A stretch of 35,299 bases of DNA. It comes from Bacillus sp. (in: firmicutes). GTDB taxonomy: Bacteria > Bacillota > Bacilli > Bacillales > Bacillaceae. Below the pieces are notes generated by a model, which saw only the letters and a list, made by a program, of their open reading frames with translations, did not search any database and had not been told where the DNA came from. Shown piece after piece: positions 9,834 to 16,417 of this stretch. The stretch covers positions 1 to 35,299 of the forward strand of contig JAPSLU010000019.1 in the NCBI GenBank assembly GCA_031180405.1, written 5' to 3'. Each line of letters opens with the position of its first letter. Position 1 is the stretch's first letter. Both the position numbers and the translations under genes were made by a program.

Positions 9834-10720
9834 CGTTTTTGAGCCTCATGTTCATGGTGGTGATGGTGGTGATGATCGTGGTCATGGTCGTGATCATGAT
9901 GGTGGTGATGGTCGATATGCTCCATCGCTTCAATTCGATAAACACACGTATCACAGTTCATTTTCACTTCACCACGTAATGCCTCTTCAATTCGGTCGTT
10001 AATAATGGTTCTTAACCTTGTATGGAACCCAAAATAACCTGCAAGCTTGAACTCAATACCTGGATATTTTTGCTCAAACTCTTTGATCATGCTTTCAAGG
10101 CGTTTGATTAAAATGCCTGTAAAAAGAAAATAGGGTAATATGACGATCCTTTTTGCTCCTAACTTGATACAGCGTTCAACGCCTTCTTTTACTAAAGGAT
10201 CTGTAACACCCATAAAAGCTGGCTCTACAAATTTATAGTTCAGTTTTTCCCATAATAAGCGAGTGATCTTATATAAATCACTATTAGCATCAGGATCGCT
10301 TCCGCCTCGGCCTAATAAAATGACAGCTGTATCCGGATCTTCTTCATTTATTTTCTCGCCGACTTCTTCTAAACGGCTTTTACAAATTTCGATTGTTTCC
10401 TCATGAATGCCGAACGGTCTCCCATACGTAAACGAAACATGTGGGTATTTCACCTTTGCTTCATCAATCGCCGCAGGGATATGGATTTTTGAATGTCCAG
10501 CTGCTAGCAGCATAAGTGGAATGACAAAAACACTTGTCGCACCCTTTTCTACGCATGTTTGAATGCCTTGATCAATCGTTGGCCTTTCAAACTCTAAAAA
10601 ACATGTTTCGACTAAAAGCTCTGAATCTATCTGTGGCTTTAATTCTTCAATGGTTTGCCTTACCTGATCATTTCCTTCTGGGTCTCTACTTCCATGTCCA
10701 ACTAATAAAATTGCTTTCAT
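9830..10720 (-). CDS. cbiX: Sirohydrochlorin cobaltochelatase CbiX, long form with Cys motif and histidine-rich tail
   Basis: CbiX inserts Co2+ into sirohydrochlorin, the committed step of cobalt-early synthesis. The 296-aa protein has two related halves: VGHGSRD with a metal-binding His at about residue 9, and the GHSKIHIP block with His76 and His80. The second half is degenerate, as in long CbiX. Near the C-terminus an M-x-C-x-x-C motif (Cys256, Cys259) is followed by a tail with 17 histidines in residues 268-291, mixed with Asp and Glu. Long CbiX of Bacillus megaterium is known for an Fe-S centre and a His-rich tail, and this matches. The frame extends 11 codons upstream to an ATG overlapping cbiH60, but ATG 10720, after GGGGAG, gives the family start MKAILLVGHG. 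Confidence 0.96.
   Translation of the reverse strand: MKAILLVGHGSRDPEGNDQVRQTIEELKPQIDSELLVETCFLEFERPTIDQGIQTCVEKGATSVFVIPLMLLAAGHSKIHIPAAIDEAKVKYPHVSFTYGRPFGIHEETIEICKSRLEEVGEKINEEDPDTAVILLGRGGSDPDANSDLYKITRLLWEKLNYKFVEPAFMGVTDPLVKEGVERCIKLGAKRIVILPYFLFTGILIKRLESMIKEFEQKYPGIEFKLAGYFGFHTRLRTIINDRIEEALRGEVKMNCDTCVYRIEAMEHIDHHHHHDHDHDHDHHHHHHHEHEAQKR
9845..9925. repeat. Low-complexity His/Asp codon run in cbiX
   Basis: On the plus strand this is a run of ATG, GTG, ATC and GTC triplets; on the coding strand it is CAT/CAC and GAT/GAC codons for the histidine-rich tail of CbiX. Repeats of this sort are prone to slippage, so tail length may vary among strains. It is part of an intact gene, not an independent element. 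Confidence 0.85.
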
Positions 10721-10740
10721 ATGCTTCTCCCCTATCCCTT

Positions 10741-12381
10741 TTAATCTCCACATGGAGCTGGTTCAATTTCAATCTTTGGTGTCATATCTTTATATGTATA
10801 GCCTTGTATAGTTCCAACACGTCTAAAATATTTGAAAAACCTCTCATTTGGATGTCCTTTTTCTTTGTATTCATAGACAATATTTTCAATAACCTCGACG
10901 ATTTTGTCTGGCTCAATCCCTTCCGCTACGGGTTGACCTGCGTGGGCTGTTCTTCCAACTGTTTTAGCACCTAAAAATAAATCGAATTTTCCCTTTCTAA
11001 ATATAATTCCAATGTCTTCATTTACCGCACCGAAACATGCCATACCACAGCCGTTGAAGCCAACCTTCAACTCCTTAGGTAAATCAAGACCGCTTAGCTT
11101 TTGATGAAGCTCTTCTGCATGAGGAATGGAATCTTTCTTTTCCCCTTCACAAAAGTCACATGCTTTGAGTTGAAAAACATCGCCAATAGGTTCTAATAGA
11201 AACCCAACATCGCTTAACTTTTTCGTGATCACGTCGGGTTCACTTGTAGGAATTCTTAAAATAATTTGATGGTGTGGTGTATATTCCATAGAGCCTTCAC
11301 TACCAACAACCTCAGCAAGTGTCATCATTTGTTGTGGTGTAAACTTCTTATTGGCAACTCCAGGGCTTACAGCTAATTCAAAAATGGAGGTTACCGTGTT
11401 TTTTACTGGAATTTGTTCATGTATCTGGTTTTCGATTGTTGTCTTGTTTGGATCACGATCTACTTTTTCAAGAGCCTCTAGAGCAATTTGTAGTGAACTT
11501 TCTTCAACTTTGTTCGGCTTTGCCTTTTTTGTTGGCGGCATATCATTGATCCCTTTATGTAGAGCCCATGGCTCGTTTTCATGTCGGAGTCGTTCATGTG
11601 GCTTTAACCGTTGTTCAGTTGAATTTAACGTGTATTTTCGTTGATAGCCTCTAGGAGTGATCAATTTATTGTCATATAAAAAAGTTGTCGAGTTTCCAAT
11701 GACAACGGTTGTGAGCATTCCAATATCATAATCAAGCATATGTTCAAGGTCGGTAATGACGATATGTTGCCGATCACGATAAGCGCTTTTGACAAGTCCA
11801 ACTGGTGTAGATGGTGATCGATAGTTTAAAAGAATTCTTTGTGCTTCTTGAATTTGTCTAGTTCTACGGCCGCTTTTTGGGTTATAAAGCGTAACAACAA
11901 AATCAGCCTGTGCCGCTGCATCGATCCGCTTTTCGATGATATCCCAAGGAGTTAGATGGTCACTTAGACTTATTGTGCACGCATCATGCATGATAGGGGC
12001 TCCTAATAAGGATGCACAGGAATTGATCGCCGAAACACCAGGAATAACTTCCACACTAACTCCTGTTGCTTCCTTCCAACCTTTTTCAATCAATACTTCA
12101 TATACAAGACCAGCCATTCCATATACTCCAGCATCGCCACTTGAAATAACTGCTACTGTTTTTCCTTCTTCAGCAAGACGTACGGCCGCTTGGGCACGGC
12201 TTACTTCCTCTGACATTCCAGTACTAATAATCTCTTGATCTGTCAATAAATCTTGAATAAGCTCAACATAAGTTTTGTATCCAATAATACAATCGCTCTC
12301 CTGTATGGCATCCTGAGCTCTTTTTGTCATATGCTCAAAACTTCCCGGTCCGAAACCAATAACAAGTAATTTTCCTAGCAA
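10741..12381 (-). CDS. cbiH60: Cobalt-factor III C(17)-methyltransferase, ring-contracting, with Fe-S reductase-like domain (CbiH60)
   Basis: This 546-aa protein joins a CbiH/CobJ SAM methylase (about 1-245: GFGPG, SSGDAGVYGMAG, VIPGVSAINS) through a charged linker to a nitrite/sulfite-reductase-like half domain (about 320-530). The second part holds a CDFC motif near 406-409 and CGMAC near 446-450, which would bind a [4Fe-4S] cluster. The fusion is known as CbiH60 in B. megaterium, where it contracts the corrin ring by methylating C-17 and forming the delta-lactone. An upstream TTG at 12411 is in frame, but the TTG at 12381 sits 8 nt after AAAGGAGG and gives the family start (M)LGKLLVIGFGPG, so it is preferred. 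It lies between cbiW and cbiX. Confidence 0.95.
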   Translation of the reverse strand: MLGKLLVIGFGPGSFEHMTKRAQDAIQESDCIIGYKTYVELIQDLLTDQEIISTGMSEEVSRAQAAVRLAEEGKTVAVISSGDAGVYGMAGLVYEVLIEKGWKEATGVSVEVIPGVSAINSCASLLGAPIMHDACTISLSDHLTPWDIIEKRIDAAAQADFVVTLYNPKSGRRTRQIQEAQRILLNYRSPSTPVGLVKSAYRDRQHIVITDLEHMLDYDIGMLTTVVIGNSTTFLYDNKLITPRGYQRKYTLNSTEQRLKPHERLRHENEPWALHKGINDMPPTKKAKPNKVEESSLQIALEALEKVDRDPNKTTIENQIHEQIPVKNTVTSIFELAVSPGVANKKFTPQQMMTLAEVVGSEGSMEYTPHHQIILRIPTSEPDVITKKLSDVGFLLEPIGDVFQLKACDFCEGEKKDSIPHAEELHQKLSGLDLPKELKVGFNGCGMACFGAVNEDIGIIFRKGKFDLFLGAKTVGRTAHAGQPVAEGIEPDKIVEVIENIVYEYKEKGHPNERFFKYFRRVGTIQGYTYKDMTPKIEIEPAPCGD

Positions 12382-12426
12382 TGAATATTCCTCCTTTAAA
12401 AACCGTATCAAGTTAACGTATTTTAA

Positions 12427-12807
12427 CTAAACCTTACTTTTTTGTTTATCTATTCCAACAATAGATTCTGATTGTTCAGGAGCGATAAACTGATGTTGAT
12501 CATATGTATAAATCACACTTTCTTCTATCACTCTTCCGCCAACTAGGTGATCTTGGACAATTTCCCTTGCTAATTCAGGGGACGCAGCCTTATACCATAC
12601 TCCTTCGGGATAGACCACAACAACACAAGCATCTTTACATCTGCCATTACAGCGTGTTCTTGTTGTATGGATTTTATGGTCCATTTCTAAGTTTGTAATT
12701 TCTTCCCGTATCGCTTGTGTAACTTCTTCGCCGCCTTTTCTCATACAGCTACTTCCATTGCATATTAAGACATGGTGTTGTGTGTCCGTTAAGTTCCAAG
12801 TTGTCAT
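12427..12807 (-). CDS. cbiW: CbiW, thioredoxin-like [2Fe-2S] ferredoxin-type protein
   Basis: This 126-aa protein is the first gene of the operon. It contains CNGSSC near residues 16-21 and CNGRCKDAC near 53-61, the four-cysteine pattern of thioredoxin-fold [2Fe-2S] ferredoxins, followed by VYPEGVWY, a strand common to that fold. In B. megaterium the gene at the same place, before cbiH60, is cbiW; its role is not settled. Because the next gene encodes an Fe-S methyltransferase, delivery of electrons to CbiH60 or CbiX is a reasonable inference, not something the sequence proves. The ATG has a modest GGAAG upstream. It is separated from cbiH60 by 45 nt and follows the riboswitch terminator by about 35 nt. 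Confidence 0.88.
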   Translation of the reverse strand: MTTWNLTDTQHHVLICNGSSCMRKGGEEVTQAIREEITNLEMDHKIHTTRTRCNGRCKDACVVVVYPEGVWYKAASPELAREIVQDHLVGGRVIEESVIYTYDQHQFIAPEQSESIVGIDKQKSKV

Positions 12808-12842
12808 CTAAACACTTCCAATCTATTTTTATTTGAGAAATA

Positions 12843-12873
12843 TAAAAAAGCACCTCCATATAGGCAGAGGTGC
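12843..12873 (-). terminator. Rho-independent terminator of the proximal cobalamin riboswitch
   Basis: On the minus strand GCACCTC (12873-12867) pairs with GAGGTGC (12856-12850) across a 10-nt loop, and a run of Us follows. It lies between the proximal aptamer and the cbiW start, so it is the OFF state of the expression platform. Its 5' arm and loop also pair with 12909-12926, which makes an antiterminator. Confidence 0.9.
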
Positions 12874-12926
12874 ATGAAAAATACCGCTAAAACTTTAGCG
12901 TTTTTAACTACACGTCTACCTATATG
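12857..12926 (-). promoter_or_regulatory. Antiterminator pairing of the proximal riboswitch
   Basis: The RNA from 12926-12909 can pair with RNA 12874-12857 over 18 positions, with two G-U pairs and one C-C mismatch. This removes the 5' arm and loop of the terminator. The same upstream strand can instead fold back, 12917-12922 with 12931-12936 (6 bp), next to the aptamer; that competing stem would free the terminator. This was read by eye; no folding program was run. A small hairpin (CGCTAAA / TTTAGCG) lies in the spacer between the two strands. Confidence 0.7.
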
Positions 12927-12950
12927 CCCGTAGGTATATGTATGAAAAAA

Positions 12951-13105
12951 AGGCAGGTCTCCTGACTAAGGTTCATCGCTTTATTACGTCTTCCCAAGTT
13001 GAATTAGTGACATCGTGTAATAAAGCTCACCATTACAGTGGCGGGTACCGTGTCGGATTTTAACCGACTTCCCTTTTGGCACAACAAGTTGTTATGCACC
13101 TTTCT
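12951..13105 (-). promoter_or_regulatory. Cobalamin riboswitch aptamer, proximal copy
   Basis: The minus strand carries the ordered cobalamin-aptamer blocks: AGGTGC at the 5' end, GCCAAAAGGGAA, AAAATCCGAC, the CCCGCCACTGT core (around 13035-13045), and the 3' B12 box AGTCAGGAGACCTGCC (ending near 12951). It is followed by its own antiterminator and terminator, then cbiW. Known members of this class turn off downstream genes when adenosylcobalamin binds. A second aptamer lies upstream in the same transcript direction. Confidence 0.95.
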
Positions 13106-13185
13106 CTCAATCTATTAAGTTACTCATCCTTAGCGTATTACTTCATATTACAAATTATGTCCAATATAAATAATAACGAAAAAAG

Positions 13186-13215
13186 CAAAAAATCCGCTCA
13201 TAGAACCTGAGCGGA
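13186..13215 (-). terminator. Rho-independent terminator of the distal cobalamin riboswitch
   Basis: On the minus strand TCCGCTCA (13215-13208) pairs with TGAGCGGA (13200-13193), 7-nt loop, then six Us. It ends the distal riboswitch module with no ORF before the next aptamer, about 80 nt downstream. Upstream RNA around 13288-13269 can pair with 13229-13211, overlapping the terminator's 5' arm, so an antiterminator is present here as well. Confidence 0.9.
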
Positions 13216-13311
13216 TGAAAAGGGTAGACGAAAGCAATCCAAGCTAAAAATTGATTATGGCTGCGGTCGTCTCACCTTCTCACCTCCCGAAGAAACTGAA
13301 ACTTTATAAAT

Positions 13312-13480
13312 TAAGACAGGTCTCCTGACTTGTGCTTCACTCTACTTTAAGCCCTTCCCATATAGATGACTTTTTAAAAGCATCTTTACAGTGGTCTACT
13401 TATTTCGTCAGCACTTACAGTTGCGGGGACAGTTCTGGACTTACACCAGATTCCCTATTAAGCCTATTAGGCATCCTAAT
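13312..13480 (-). promoter_or_regulatory. Cobalamin riboswitch aptamer, distal copy
   Basis: A second complete cobalamin aptamer on the minus strand: GGATGCC at the 5' end, GGCTTAATAGGGAA, AAGTCCAGAACTG, the CCCCGCAACTGTAAG core (around 13415-13428) and the B12 box AGTCAGGAGACCTGTC near 13312-13327. Outside the conserved blocks it differs strongly from the proximal copy, so this is not a recent tandem duplication. It is followed by a separate expression platform and terminator at 13186-13215, with no gene between it and the proximal riboswitch. Confidence 0.95.
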
Positions 13481-13531
13481 TTACTTGCTTAAATATTTTG
13501 AAAAATATAGTTATGATAAGTTACTCGTATT

Positions 13532-13560
13532 ATCATAATAGAACTTTCGGGACATTTCAA
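13532..13560 (-). promoter_or_regulatory. Likely sigma-A promoter of the cobalamin operon leader
   Basis: TTGAAA (13560-13555), a 17-nt spacer and TATGAT (13537-13532) match the sigma-A consensus well. Transcription would begin about 45 nt before the distal aptamer. It is the best promoter seen upstream of the two riboswitches. Confidence 0.7.
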
Positions 13561-13748
13561 CGTATTAATTGTAAATATGACAAAAGTTTCATCAAAGACT
13601 TTTCTAATTCATGTAAATAATGGGCTAGCAGTCTCAAATGAAAACGTATGTCTTTCGAAACATGAAAAGCTGTGAAAATTGAAATTAATAAGCACCGCAG
13701 TAGGGTGATTAACAAGAGTATGAGCGTGTGTCAACCACTTTGATAAAA

Positions 13749-13889
13749 CTATGCTTCATCTTTTTCGTCATATGCAATCAATACAATGTTCTCATTTGTT
13801 TCGTTTCGAAGCTCATTTTCTAGAGTTAGAATTTTTTTGAGTTGATGATCATCAAGGTTTGCTACTGGAAAATTGTCATAAACACTCAT
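13749..13889 (-). CDS. Small acidic protein of 46 aa upstream of the cobalamin leader, unknown function
   Basis: This short frame encodes MSVYDNFPVANLDD at the N-terminus, a middle rich in Leu, Glu and Asn, and ends NIVLIAYDEKDEA. The ATG follows AAGGGAG at about 9 nt, a good Bacillus ribosome binding site. No signal peptide, membrane segment or cysteine motif is present; a short amphipathic helix is possible around residues 13-30. I do not recognise the family. Support for it being real is a second, frameshifted copy at 27866-27986 that keeps NFPVAN and ELRTELNENIVLIAY in pieces. It lies upstream of the tandem riboswitches on the same strand, about 190 nt before their likely promoter, so it is probably a separate transcript or reads through into the leader. 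Confidence 0.7.
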   Translation of the reverse strand: MSVYDNFPVANLDDHQLKKILTLENELRNETNENIVLIAYDEKDEA

Positions 13890-14375
13890 TTGCAATGCTC
13901 CCTTCACTCTTTATATTAAAATTTTGAGCTTTCTTCATTGTTTTTATGTAATTTATTTTTAAAATAACTTTGTTATCAAAATAATTTTAGAGCATTTAAA
14001 ATGGCAAAAGTAGTAAGGGGAAAATTGTGAACGTGCGATATTTCCATATTTTACATCTAAAAGTTAAATTTTAATTTAGAGATGATGTGATCATTTTATC
14101 TATATGAATTTATTTTGCTAAAAAATTAAATTCACTAAGAAATAATAGGTTAGTTAATGCCAGTGTAATGAGGTAAGTTACTTCCCAATTAACATTTTAT
14201 TTCTGAAAAAAAGATTAATTCTTTGACTATCTTAGGATTTTTATAGTAATACGGTACAAGGATATTATATAGTTATCTTTTTTAATCAATAATCAAATTG
14301 TTTATTTATTTCCGATTTGATATATTAATAGAATAATTAGATGGTTGAAATGAAAAATAGAGAGAGTGAAGTGTT
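13890..14375. other. Intergenic region between the 46-aa ORF and the EamA transporter
   Basis: This is a very AT-rich divergent spacer of 486 nt. No convincing ORF, RNA gene or repeat was seen. It should hold the promoter of the 46-aa ORF (minus strand) near its left end and that of the transporter (plus strand) near its right end. Confidence 0.6.
14298..14326 (+). promoter_or_regulatory. Possible promoter of the EamA transporter gene
   Basis: TTGTTT, a 17-nt spacer and TATATT are placed about 50 nt before the ATG. The -35 element is weak. Another TTGACT is seen at about 14223, but no good -10 lies at the right distance from it. Confidence 0.4.
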
Positions 14376-15293
14376 ATGAAGAAGTTCTCTGTCCTTTTAT
14401 TCCTCGTGTTAGCTAACTTGTTTTGGGCCGGTAACTATGTATTTGGAAAGTATCTTATTGCGGAGATGTCACCTCTACAAATAACTTTTTCAAGATGGTT
14501 AATCGCAGTAATCCTGTTAATTCCTATTGCTCATTGGGTTGAACGTCCAAATTGGAAAAATGTTTGGAGTGAATGGAAAACCCTCCTTATTTTAGCTGTA
14601 TTAGGGGTTATAAGTTATAATTTTCTTTTGTATGAAGCATTACAATACACGACTTCCTTAAATGCAGCATTAGTTAATTCAATTAATCCTGCTGTGATCG
14701 TTTTATTTTCAGTTTTATTCCTAAAAGAAAAAATTTCATTTAAAAATGGAATTGGATTAATGGTTTCTCTTCTAGGTGTCTTACTTGTTTTAACAAAAGG
14801 TAAATTACACATGATTATTCATACTAATTATAATCAAGGTGATTTACTTATGTTAATTGCAATCTTAGTTTGGACAATCTATTCAATCATAGGCAGAAAA
14901 ACAAAATCCATTCCTCCCATTGCAGCAACTTCTATAACGGTTATTTTTGCGCTACTCATTATGCTGCCGATGGTTATCGTCTCTGCTCCTGACTTTAATT
15001 ATCATTTAAGTAAACAAGCGATTGCCAGTATTGTTTATATGGGTATTTTTCCTTCAGTTGGCTCTTTTATTTTTTGGAATATATCACTTCGACAAATTGA
15101 TGCAAGTAAAGCTGGGGTTTATTTAAACTTAATCACTGTGTTTACGGCTATTTTTAGTTTACTATTAGGAAATACGATTTCTTTTATTCAAGTAGTCGGC
15201 GGTTTACTTGTCTTTACTGGAGTTTATTTAACAAGTGATAAAGGAAAAAGAGGAAAGGTAAAACAACTGTCACCATTGGAAACACAGGTATGA
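14376..15293 (+). CDS. EamA/DMT-family membrane transporter
   Basis: This 305-aa, very hydrophobic protein is made of two EamA repeats, about ten membrane helices in total. The first helix carries the typical NLFWAGNYVFGKYL pattern. The first repeat ends near residue 140 (LLVLTKGK) and the second begins near 153 (GDLLMLIAILVWTIYSIIGR). The family exports or imports amino acids, nucleosides, drugs and other metabolites; the substrate cannot be read from sequence. The C-terminus is short and basic (KGKRGK). The ATG follows GAGAGAGTGAAG. It stands alone, divergent from the cobalamin region, with a hairpin terminator directly after it. Confidence 0.9.
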   Translation: MKKFSVLLFLVLANLFWAGNYVFGKYLIAEMSPLQITFSRWLIAVILLIPIAHWVERPNWKNVWSEWKTLLILAVLGVISYNFLLYEALQYTTSLNAALVNSINPAVIVLFSVLFLKEKISFKNGIGLMVSLLGVLLVLTKGKLHMIIHTNYNQGDLLMLIAILVWTIYSIIGRKTKSIPPIAATSITVIFALLIMLPMVIVSAPDFNYHLSKQAIASIVYMGIFPSVGSFIFWNISLRQIDASKAGVYLNLITVFTAIFSLLLGNTISFIQVVGGLLVFTGVYLTSDKGKRGKVKQLSPLETQV

Positions 15294-15303
15294 TAACAGA
15301 TGA

Positions 15304-15338
15304 AAAAAAGTGCTAAGCTTGATGCTCAGCACTTTTTC
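15304..15338 (+). terminator. Rho-independent terminator after the EamA transporter
   Basis: AGTGCTAAGC and GCTCAGCACT form a stem with one mismatch around a 5-nt loop, followed by TTTTT, 11-45 nt after the stop. It also has a run of A on its left side and could act weakly on the minus strand. Confidence 0.8.
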
Positions 15339-15493
15339 CTTTATTTAAGGCTATTTTCGTAAATATTGTAGCTATTAAGAAATTATAGGAAATTAAAGGA
15401 AATAACCTTGTATCAATTATAGTGGCATCTTTTCTTCTAGAGTAGAGTACCTTATCAGATAATTAGGTCAGTAAACAACTTTTAGAAAAAGCC

Positions 15494-15868
15494 TTATTTA
15501 AAAAACACCTTGTCCACATTGTATTTTGCTTGAAGGGTATTAATCGCATACGTTTCGTATATATCTCTTTCCATCGGATCTTCAACGATGGCTGTATCAA
15601 TTCGATAAATTTCATCTCGATGATCCTTTAATGGTGAAACTGTATCTTCAAGGTGCTTTTTCACACGTTGTCTCAGTTTTCTTGCTTTTCCTACAAACAA
15701 GAGCTCGTCCTGTCTGTTAAAAAATAGGATGATCCCACCCTTATCTCTTGGAATTTCATGAAGGTCAATAAAGCCTTGAATAGACTTTATAATAGGTGTA
15801 TTTTCCTGATCAGGTTGTTTTCTCTTTATGATCGAGACATCACTTTTTGGTAATTTAATGTTAATCAA
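15494..15868 (-). CDS. GIY-YIG-like (UvrC N-terminal-like) protein, YurQ-type
   Basis: This 124-aa protein matches the N-terminal nuclease domain of UvrC without the rest of that protein. GGIILFFNRQDELLFVGKAR (about 44-63) corresponds to the GIY...YIG strands, LRQRVKKHL carries the conserved Arg, and YETYAINTLQAKYNV (about 104-118) matches the UvrC segment with the catalytic Glu. The first tyrosine of GIY is replaced by Ile and the YIG tyrosine by Phe, so nuclease activity is uncertain. Stand-alone copies are annotated as nucleotide excision repair endonuclease (YurQ-like) in Bacillus. The start is TTG after AAAGGAAG; no better ATG is available. It is monocistronic. Confidence 0.75.
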   Translation of the reverse strand: MINIKLPKSDVSIIKRKQPDQENTPIIKSIQGFIDLHEIPRDKGGIILFFNRQDELLFVGKARKLRQRVKKHLEDTVSPLKDHRDEIYRIDTAIVEDPMERDIYETYAINTLQAKYNVDKVFFK

Positions 15869-16067
15869 TATTACACTTCCTTTATTGTTGTTGTTTGAAC
15901 CTTATTTAAATATAGCTTTCCTTACTGTATTATACAATCTTTTTTCATAATTACATCTCATACTATGGTAACCAAAAATGCTACTAACAATAATTGAACT
16001 TCTCTTCTAAATTATGCAATAATGAAAGAGATGAAAGAAAAGGGATACATATTAGGAGGGATTAGCA

Positions 16068-16361
16068 ATGGTTGAACATATTGTCATTTTAAAATTTAAT
16101 GAACAGACTACATTAGAACAACAAACAGAAGCTATTCAAAGACTAAAATCGTTAAAGCAAGAGATTCCAGGTATTGTTGATATTCAAGCGGGATTCAATT
16201 TTTCTGAGAGAAGTCAAGGTTTTGAAGTTGGCCTTACTGTTCGATTTGAGGATAGACAAGCTCTAGAAGTATATGGTCCTCATGAGAAACATCAGGAAGC
16301 TGTTTCTTTCTTAAAGGAAATTGGTCTATCAGATATAATTGTTGTAGATTTTGAACTTTAA
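16068..16361 (+). CDS. Dabb (stress-responsive alpha/beta barrel) family protein
   Basis: This 97-aa protein begins MVEHIVILKFNE, has a long helix around residues 17-33 and ends DIIVVDFEL, the usual pattern of the ferredoxin-like dimeric Dabb domain, including VYGPHEKHQEAV near 67-79. Proteins of this family are small cytosolic dimers; some are stress-induced and some are enzymes, but no function can be assigned here. The ATG follows TAGGAGGG with good spacing. It forms a single-gene unit, convergent with the downstream hydrolase and ending at a strong hairpin. Confidence 0.9.
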   Translation: MVEHIVILKFNEQTTLEQQTEAIQRLKSLKQEIPGIVDIQAGFNFSERSQGFEVGLTVRFEDRQALEVYGPHEKHQEAVSFLKEIGLSDIIVVDFEL

Positions 16362-16368
16362 AATGAAC

Positions 16369-16416
16369 GAGGATGATCAATTGACTGATGTAAACTGATC
16401 ATCCTCATTGTTTTTT
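16369..16416 (+). terminator. Terminator after the Dabb gene
   Basis: GAGGATGATCA (16369-16379) pairs with TGATCATCCTC (16396-16406), followed by ATTG and a run of six T. It lies between convergent genes. The minus-strand side has only a weak U-rich tract, so it acts mainly on the plus strand. Confidence 0.85.
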
Positions 16417-16417
16417 C

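Noticed and set aside
9763-10002. Plus-strand frames rich in Gly/Asp or Met/Val opposite the cbiX tail
   Set aside because: They arise from the complement of the His/Asp codon run and are not genes.
13080-13160. Possible second promoter between the two riboswitches (TTGGAC and TAATAC)
   Set aside because: The spacer is about 18 nt and both boxes are weak; the evidence is not enough to call independent transcription of the proximal riboswitch.
13332-13538. Plus-strand 68-aa frame over the distal riboswitch
   Set aside because: It lies opposite the conserved aptamer blocks; the sequence is explained by the riboswitch.
13700-13745. Nine-pair hairpin with several G-U pairs just after the 46-aa ORF stop
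   Set aside because: There is no T-run after it and the pairing is weak; it cannot be called a terminator.
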